Source: Betaproteobacteria bacterium
GTDB taxonomy: Bacteria; Pseudomonadota; Gammaproteobacteria; Burkholderiales; Usitatibacteraceae
Reading direction: 5' to 3'
DNA length: 64,000 nt
NCBI GenBank assembly: GCA_016791265.1
Contig: JAEUMY010000009.1
Span: forward strand, 1 to 64,000
Below the pieces are notes generated by a model. It saw nothing but the letters and a program-made list of their open reading frames with translations, was not told the origin of the DNA and did no database searches. This document shows positions 57,990-64,000 of the stretch, in pieces. Numbering within the stretch: position 1 is the first letter of the stretch; each line of letters starts with the position of its first letter. The position numbers and the translations under genes are program-made.

Positions 57990-60068
57990 TCAAGCCGACG
58001 GGCCGTTCCACCGCACCACCAGCAGAGTGAGGTCGTCAGCCGGTACCGCGCCTTTGGCGAACGCGGCGACATCAGTCTGCAGGCGCTTCACCACTTCTCC
58101 GGGCCATGCGGCCAGTGCCGGCTTTTCCAATGTCTCGCGAATCCGCTCGATGCCGAACATCTTGCCATCCGCACTCGTCGCGTCGGTGACGCCGTCGGTG
58201 AGGATGCAGAGCCATTCACCGGCCTGCATTGGGCGCTCACCTTGCGAATATTCGAAGTTCTCCAGTGTGCCGAGAGGCGGCCCGTCCGCGCGCTCCAGGC
58301 GGATGAGCCGCCCGTCTGGCAGGCCGGCGAACGGCGGCTCGTGTCCCGCATTGGTGTAGACGAGGCGGCCGCTGCGCGCGTCGAGGATGCCGGCGAAGGC
58401 GGTCACGAAGAGGGACTCCGGATTCTCGCGGCCGATGTCCTCCTGCGCGCGACGCATCACCGTCGACAGGTGTTCATCAGAGGCGAGCGCCGCGCTTTTC
58501 ATGTGCGACTTCACCGCCGCCATGAAGAGAGCTGCCGGTAGCCCTTTGCCCGACACGTCGGCCACGACGAAGAACAAGTGATGGGGGTCCAGCATGAAGC
58601 AATCGTAGAAGTCGCCGCCAACCGTTCGCGCCGGCTCCAGCAAGGCCGCGACCGTGAAGCGGCCTTCGCCAGCGAACACTTCCTGCGGATTCGGCAGGAG
58701 CCCCATCTGGATGCGTTGCGCGGCGGAGAGCTCGCCGGAAATCCGGGCCGCCTGCTCGCGCAGTGCGCGCCGCTGACGCTCGCTCCGCGCCAGGCTGTCC
58801 GCCAGCACAAGGCTGCTGGCCAGCAAGGTGCCCACAGCCGGCCAGGCGATGTCCAGCAGCCCGCCGGCGACGCGAAACACGAGAAGTCCCGCGACGATTT
58901 GCGCCATGCCCAGCGCCAGCGCGACCGCGACCAACCGATTCGCGCTCAACCGATCCGCCAACCAGCGGACCGTGAGGATGCCGCCCATCAACAGCGCGAT
59001 CTCGATCCAGAGAAACCAGCTGGGTCGCCGCAGATACTGGCCCGTGAACATCTGTTCAATCATCTGCGCATGAATGTCCACGCCCGGCACGAACTCTCCC
59101 AGTGGCGTGGTCTTGTAGTCGAGAAGCCCGATGCCGGTCGCGCCGATCAGCACGAGTTTGTTTTCGAACGTGTCGGGCTTCAGTGCGCCTTTGAGGACTT
59201 CCGCGGCGGACACGATGCGGTGCTTCGCATCGTGGCGGCCGAACCAGATCAGGAAGGTGCCATCGCTCGCGGCCGGCACGCGGAGTTGGCCTACCGCCAC
59301 CTCGGCCATGCCGCCACCCAGATCGGTCGCCAGAATCGGCGAGCCGGTCGCGGCTTGCCACATGGCGAGACTGAGCCCCGACACCTGCGTCCCCTTGACG
59401 TCGGCCAGAATCGGTGCGGTGCGAATGACGCCCTGATCGGTGTCGCCATTCAGCAGCGCCTGGGTGAATGCGCGCGAGGCGATGGTCTCGATGCTGGACT
59501 GGAAGCCCGCGTATCGGCGCAGGCTCGCCCCGAGTTTGTCGTCGATCAGCAGCGGCGCGATGCCGGTCAGCGTTCCCGCGCTGGGATCGGACTCGCCGAC
59601 GAGCGCCATCACCACGGGCGACCGGCTGATCTGCTCGGCCAACACCGTGTCATTGGCAGGCAGCGAGCCGAGCTGCTCGACCACCGGGCGCGGCAGGTCG
59701 GGCAGACTCTTCGCCAGCGCGCCGGGCGAGAGCCGGTCCGCCTCGCTGAATGTGATGTCGAAACCGATGGCGGCGGGCCGCAGCGCCTGAATGCGCGCGA
59801 CCAGCTCCGCGACCTTGGTGCGCGGCCACGGCCACTGGCCGGCGACCGCCAGCGCGTTCTCGTCGATGCCGACAATGATCGCGGGCGCTTCGCGCCGGTC
59901 GCGTGGAAACAGCCGCTGGTACTGATCGAAATTCGCATTGCGCAGCCCCACCACCGGTCGTGGGGCCGTCCACATCAGGACGGGTAGCGCGATCGCGAGA
60001 GCGATCAGCGCGAAGCCGAAAGCGCCAATGCGAATATTCGGATGGACGCGCTCGGCGACGGACTTCAG
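57990..60068 (-). CDS. CHASE2-SpoIIE (PP2C) membrane phosphatase
   Basis: The roughly 692-residue protein has an N-terminal helix (about 15-33) and a CHASE2 sensor (about 50-350, IIVGIDENALAVAGQWPWPR and GFDITFSEAD). Three transmembrane helices follow (about 360-430), then a SpoIIE-type phosphatase (about 455-692, GGDFYDCF, DVSGKGLPAALFMA and DDLTLLVVR). It should dephosphorylate the STAS protein encoded two genes upstream. No ATG, GTG or TTG lies before the first helix in this frame; a CTG at 60068 that overlaps the upstream stop as CTGA, with GGAG before it, is the likely start. The first ATG (59975) would delete the helix. Near-palindromes at 58244 and 60030 fall in it. Confidence 0.85.
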   Translation of the reverse strand: MKSVAERVHPNIRIGAFGFALIALAIALPVLMWTAPRPVVGLRNANFDQYQRLFPRDRREAPAIIVGIDENALAVAGQWPWPRTKVAELVARIQALRPAAIGFDITFSEADRLSPGALAKSLPDLPRPVVEQLGSLPANDTVLAEQISRSPVVMALVGESDPSAGTLTGIAPLLIDDKLGASLRRYAGFQSSIETIASRAFTQALLNGDTDQGVIRTAPILADVKGTQVSGLSLAMWQAATGSPILATDLGGGMAEVAVGQLRVPAASDGTFLIWFGRHDAKHRIVSAAEVLKGALKPDTFENKLVLIGATGIGLLDYKTTPLGEFVPGVDIHAQMIEQMFTGQYLRRPSWFLWIEIALLMGGILTVRWLADRLSANRLVAVALALGMAQIVAGLLVFRVAGGLLDIAWPAVGTLLASSLVLADSLARSERQRRALREQAARISGELSAAQRIQMGLLPNPQEVFAGEGRFTVAALLEPARTVGGDFYDCFMLDPHHLFFVVADVSGKGLPAALFMAAVKSHMKSAALASDEHLSTVMRRAQEDIGRENPESLFVTAFAGILDARSGRLVYTNAGHEPPFAGLPDGRLIRLERADGPPLGTLENFEYSQGERPMQAGEWLCILTDGVTDATSADGKMFGIERIRETLEKPALAAWPGEVVKRLQTDVAAFAKGAVPADDLTLLVVRWNGPSA

Positions 60069-61021
60069 GCTTCCAGCTCCAGCCCGTCGTAGGCGGCGCT
60101 GATCTGCAACTGATGATCGCCCCGCGTGAGCTCTTCGTAGCGCCGGGTTTCGACCAAGAGGCGATTGAGCGCCGTGTCGTTGTTGGCAGGCTCATGGTGG
60201 AAGAGCACGAGGTGCTTCACCTTGGCCTGCTCGGCCAGCTCCACGCCGACGATGTTGCTGGAGTGACCCCAGTCGGCCTTCACCGAGATGGCGTCGGCGA
60301 ACGTGTACATGGCGTCGAAGATGAGCATGTCCGCGTCCTTGAAGAACTTGGTCATCTCGTCGACCTGCTTGTGATCGTCCAGCTTGTACTCGGAGTCGGT
60401 CGAGTACACGACGGTCTTGCCGCCGTGCTCGAACCTGAGGCCGTAGGAATCGCCTGCGTGCAGTTGCAGATGGGTGGTGACCTTCACGCCGCCGACTTCA
60501 AACGGCTTGTCCGGTTCCACCACGACAAATTCGATGTTGGCCGCGAGCTGCTCGAACAGCACCGGGAAGCAGGGTGCGCACTGCTGCAGGTGGAAAGCGC
60601 TTTCCACAATCTCGTGGCTGGAATGAATGCGGATCTTGCTGCCCGGCACGTACGCCGGCCCGAAGAAGGGGAAACCCATGATGTGGTCCCAGTGAACATG
60701 GGACATGAACACATTGATGGTGGCCGGCCGACCGGCCTGCCGAGCCAGAATGTTGACCCCCAACGGACGGGCGCCCGAGCCCAGGTCGCAGATGAAGTAC
60801 TCGTCGCTGCCGGTCTGCAATTCCACGCACGGTGTATGGCCGCCGAAGGTGTGCGTGAGTGAGAAATCCAGCTCATTGGTGGCGTAGGTGTAGGCCTCCT
60901 GCAGATTGCCGAAGGTTTTCCCCGAGGCCTGCAGCAGCGCCTGGGCGATCTTGTTGCGCAATTCGGCGGAGGTCATCGCCACACCGATGGAGCCACGTGT
61001 GCCCCAGAATCTGACTCGCAT
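60065..61021 (-). CDS. Metallo-beta-lactamase-fold hydrolase
   Basis: The 318-residue protein has the metal motif SHVHWDH (H-x-H-x-D-H), a later YSTDSEY Asp, and the terminal His in LVLFHHEP. The insert DWGHSSNIVGVELAEQAKVKHL resembles cyclic-nucleotide phosphodiesterase or RNase Z-type members. Placed between the STAS and phosphatase genes, it may degrade a signalling nucleotide. It starts eight bases after the STAS gene. Confidence 0.85.
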   Translation of the reverse strand: MRVRFWGTRGSIGVAMTSAELRNKIAQALLQASGKTFGNLQEAYTYATNELDFSLTHTFGGHTPCVELQTGSDEYFICDLGSGARPLGVNILARQAGRPATINVFMSHVHWDHIMGFPFFGPAYVPGSKIRIHSSHEIVESAFHLQQCAPCFPVLFEQLAANIEFVVVEPDKPFEVGGVKVTTHLQLHAGDSYGLRFEHGGKTVVYSTDSEYKLDDHKQVDEMTKFFKDADMLIFDAMYTFADAISVKADWGHSSNIVGVELAEQAKVKHLVLFHHEPANNDTALNRLLVETRRYEELTRGDHQLQISAAYDGLELEA

Positions 61022-61029
61022 GCCTGCTC

Positions 61030-61407
61030 CTAGGAACGAGGGGTGCTGCTGCTCGCGCTATCTGCCGCCAGCGCCGTGAGGGCGGCTTCTACGTCCGCAT
61101 AAACCTTCAACACCAGGTCAAAGCGGCTGATCTGGAAAATCTCCGCGACCATGGGTTGCAATGCCGCCACCACGATGCGGCTGTCCTGACCGCGCGCCTG
61201 ACGGGCCGCGAGCATGAAGCAGCGCAACCCGGCGCTGGATACATACTCTAGCCCGGAAAGGTCCAGCACAATGTGATGCGGTTCACTGGTGGCCGATTGC
61301 AGGAACGGCGCCAGTTCCGCGCGAAAGGCCTCGCAGTTGTCCTGATCCAGCCGGCCATTCACGGAGAGCATGCGGGTGGTGCCATGCAGTTTGGGCGTGA
61401 TGAGCAT
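61030..61407 (-). CDS. STAS-domain anti-sigma factor antagonist
   Basis: The 125-residue protein has the STAS pattern: a short strand with LSVNGRLDQDN, then IVLDLSGLEYVSSAGLRCFMLAARQA, where Ser57 or Ser58 is the expected phosphorylation site. It is the likely substrate of the RsbW-like kinase and the SpoIIE phosphatase nearby, and it leads the three-gene leftward operon. Confidence 0.9.
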   Translation of the reverse strand: MLITPKLHGTTRMLSVNGRLDQDNCEAFRAELAPFLQSATSEPHHIVLDLSGLEYVSSAGLRCFMLAARQARGQDSRIVVAALQPMVAEIFQISRFDLVLKVYADVEAALTALAADSASSSTPRS

Positions 61408-61515
61408 GAATTTCTTGTTCTGGCTCTCGAAAGAAGTCCCCTATTGTGGTGAAAGCCGGTCAATCCATCAACCGCAGATTGATGGCCTGAATGCCCGGAG
61501 ACGCGGCAACCCATG

Positions 61516-61543
61516 AAAAAAGGCCCCGCGAACGGGGCCTTTC
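61516..61543 (-). terminator. Rho-independent terminator of groESL
   Basis: A ten-base stem AAAGGCCCCG / CGGGGCCTTT with loop CGAA is followed leftward by TTTTTT, about 30 bases past the groEL stop. Confidence 0.93.
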
Positions 61544-61575
61544 CGGTACTGCGGGGACTGCCGGTGAAGCCTGAC

Positions 61576-63258
<1,683 letters not shown>

Positions 63259-63549
63259 TTACTTGCCGACCACGGCCATGATGTCGTCCTCGCGCATCAC
63301 GAGGAGCTCTTCACCGTCGACCTTCACGGTCGTGCCGGAGTACTTGCCGAACAGAATCTTGTCGCCGACCTTGACGTCGACGGGGCTGACTTTGCCTTCT
63401 TCATTCTTCTTGCCCGGGCCCACGGCCAGGACTTCGCCCTGGTCAGGCTTCTCGGCGGCGGTGTCGGGGATGACGATGCCGGATGCGGTCTTACGCTCTT
63501 CTTCCAGACGCTTGACGATCACGCGATCGTGCAGGGGACGCAGTTTCAT
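63259..63549 (-). CDS. groS: Co-chaperonin GroES
   Basis: The 96-residue protein begins [31 protein letters not shown] and has the [10 protein letters not shown] and [15 protein letters not shown] segments. It is the first gene of the CIRCE-controlled groESL operon. Confidence 0.98.
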   Translation of the reverse strand: MKLRPLHDRVIVKRLEEERKTASGIVIPDTAAEKPDQGEVLAVGPGKKNEEGKVSPVDVKVGDKILFGKYSGTTVKVDGEELLVMREDDIMAVVGK

Positions 63550-63649
63550 TGCTCACTCCTTTATTGCGGTGTTGACGAAATTGGGCCGGCAGGCACTTGC
63601 CCGTAGGGGGGGCTGGCCGGCGGGGAATCCGGTGCTGTGGACCGAAAAA

Positions 63650-63676
63650 TTAGCACTCAGTTCCAGCGAGTGCTAA
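63650..63676. promoter_or_regulatory. CIRCE element (HrcA operator) of groESL
   Basis: A perfect TTAGCACTC-N9-GAGTGCTAA inverted repeat lies about 100 bases before groES and touches the -10 box, so HrcA should repress the operon until heat or folding stress. Confidence 0.98.
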
Positions 63677-63704
63677 TAGTAGCGACGGATGAAGCCAAAT
63701 TCAA
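63676..63704 (-). promoter_or_regulatory. Sigma-70 promoter of groESL
   Basis: Read leftward, -35 TTGAAT (63699-63704) and -10 TACTAT (63676-63681) are 17 bases apart, with the CIRCE repeat starting at the -10 box. Confidence 0.85.
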
Positions 63705-64000
63705 GCCGCCGACAGCGCGAAGAGCGGGCAATGGCTTGGAAAGTAAGCAAATGCTTCGGTAATATGCGCTGCAAAAAAGGCGCTAGTGGGGGCGCTCGCT
63801 TGCATGAACAATTCGTCTTCGTACTGAATCCGCAGGTTGCGCCCGTCGATACGGAAGACACTAGCGGCCCCCCAACTCTTCTGAAGCCTGGATAGCGTCT
63901 TTGGCGCAAGCATGAGTTTGAACGCCAACGCGCCCTGGCTAATGGTGGGCGCCCAGCAGGCATGGCTGCACGATTCCCTTCGCGGCGAGATCTTCTGCGT
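63701..64000 (-). CDS. C-terminal part of an unidentified protein (runs off the window)
   Basis: Read leftward, the frame is open from the window edge to a stop at 63701 and gives about 99 residues, including SCSHACWAPTISQGALAFK and LRIQYEDELFMQAS. The sequence looks protein-like, and the frame stays open where others close, but I do not recognise it. Its stop codon falls in the groESL -35 region. Internal TTG or ATG codons at 63928 and 63913 could instead start a small protein. Confidence 0.45.
   Translation of the reverse strand, partial: TQKISPRRESCSHACWAPTISQGALAFKLMLAPKTLSRLQKSWGAASVFRIDGRNLRIQYEDELFMQASAPTSAFFAAHITEAFAYFPSHCPLFALSAA

Overview
The window is about two-thirds G+C with densely packed genes, and looks like the chromosome of a betaproteobacterium. 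The evidence is the gene order: rpsP-rimM-trmD-rplS, ffh next to a divergent ypjD-type cytochrome assembly gene and a CorC/HlyC-type protein, a BPSS1780-type membrane protein, a eukaryote-type NADP isocitrate dehydrogenase, and groESL behind a perfect CIRCE element. I cannot place it below class level. There is one tRNA (Phe, GAA), no rRNA, no CRISPR array and no intact insertion sequence.

Layout. 1-16.6 kb: mixed housekeeping and signalling genes (sulfurtransferase, S9 peptidase, plsY, folB, a 7TM-sensor diguanylate cyclase, ybaK, a GAF/PAS class III cyclase coupled to a repetitive coiled-coil protein, xerD, ogt). 16.6-21 kb: an Ldh2-type dehydrogenase, a fused TRAP permease and a divergent TAXI binding protein. 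21-25.9 kb: an accessory segment with an orphan trypsin-like protease, a HigBA toxin-antitoxin pair, a membrane-anchored DUF2235 hydrolase and a cysteine-rich EF-hand exported protein. It is bordered on the left by a broken copy of the 3' end of yeiH and on the right by intact yeiH. 25.9-29.6 kb: yeiH and a two-subunit UxaA/Suy-family lyase, with a divergent GntR regulator. 29.6-45.8 kb: a large leftward sugar cluster (TonB receptor, pentonate dehydratase, HpcH-type aldolase, ABC importer, GH31 alpha-xylosidase-like enzyme, mutarotase, lactonase, XylB-like dehydrogenase). It reads as import and oxidative, Dahms-type catabolism of xylose or another pentose released from alpha-xylosides. 46-56 kb: ribosome, SRP and TCA housekeeping genes. 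56-61.5 kb: a partner-switching signalling group (RsbW-like kinase, STAS protein, CHASE2-SpoIIE phosphatase, metallo-beta-lactamase-fold enzyme) around a FecR/OmpA pair. 61.5-64 kb: groESL and the end of an unidentified gene.

Two signals stand out. First, the 12-base palindrome GCGAATATTCGC occurs 29 times exactly, with at least six one-mismatch copies, against an expectation of about 0.002. It sits inside 20 gene positions in all three reading frames about equally (7 EYS, 7 RIFA, 6 ANIR) and in nine intergenic sites, so it is maintained as DNA, like HIP1 of cyanobacteria but with a different sequence. Second, the promoters of the UxaA/Suy operon and of the TonB-led sugar operon share a 22-base block (20 identical) at the same distance from the start codons. 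This suggests that the GntR regulator at 28.8 kb controls both.

All assignments come from reading the sequence and from knowledge of the protein families; nothing was searched or aligned by computer.
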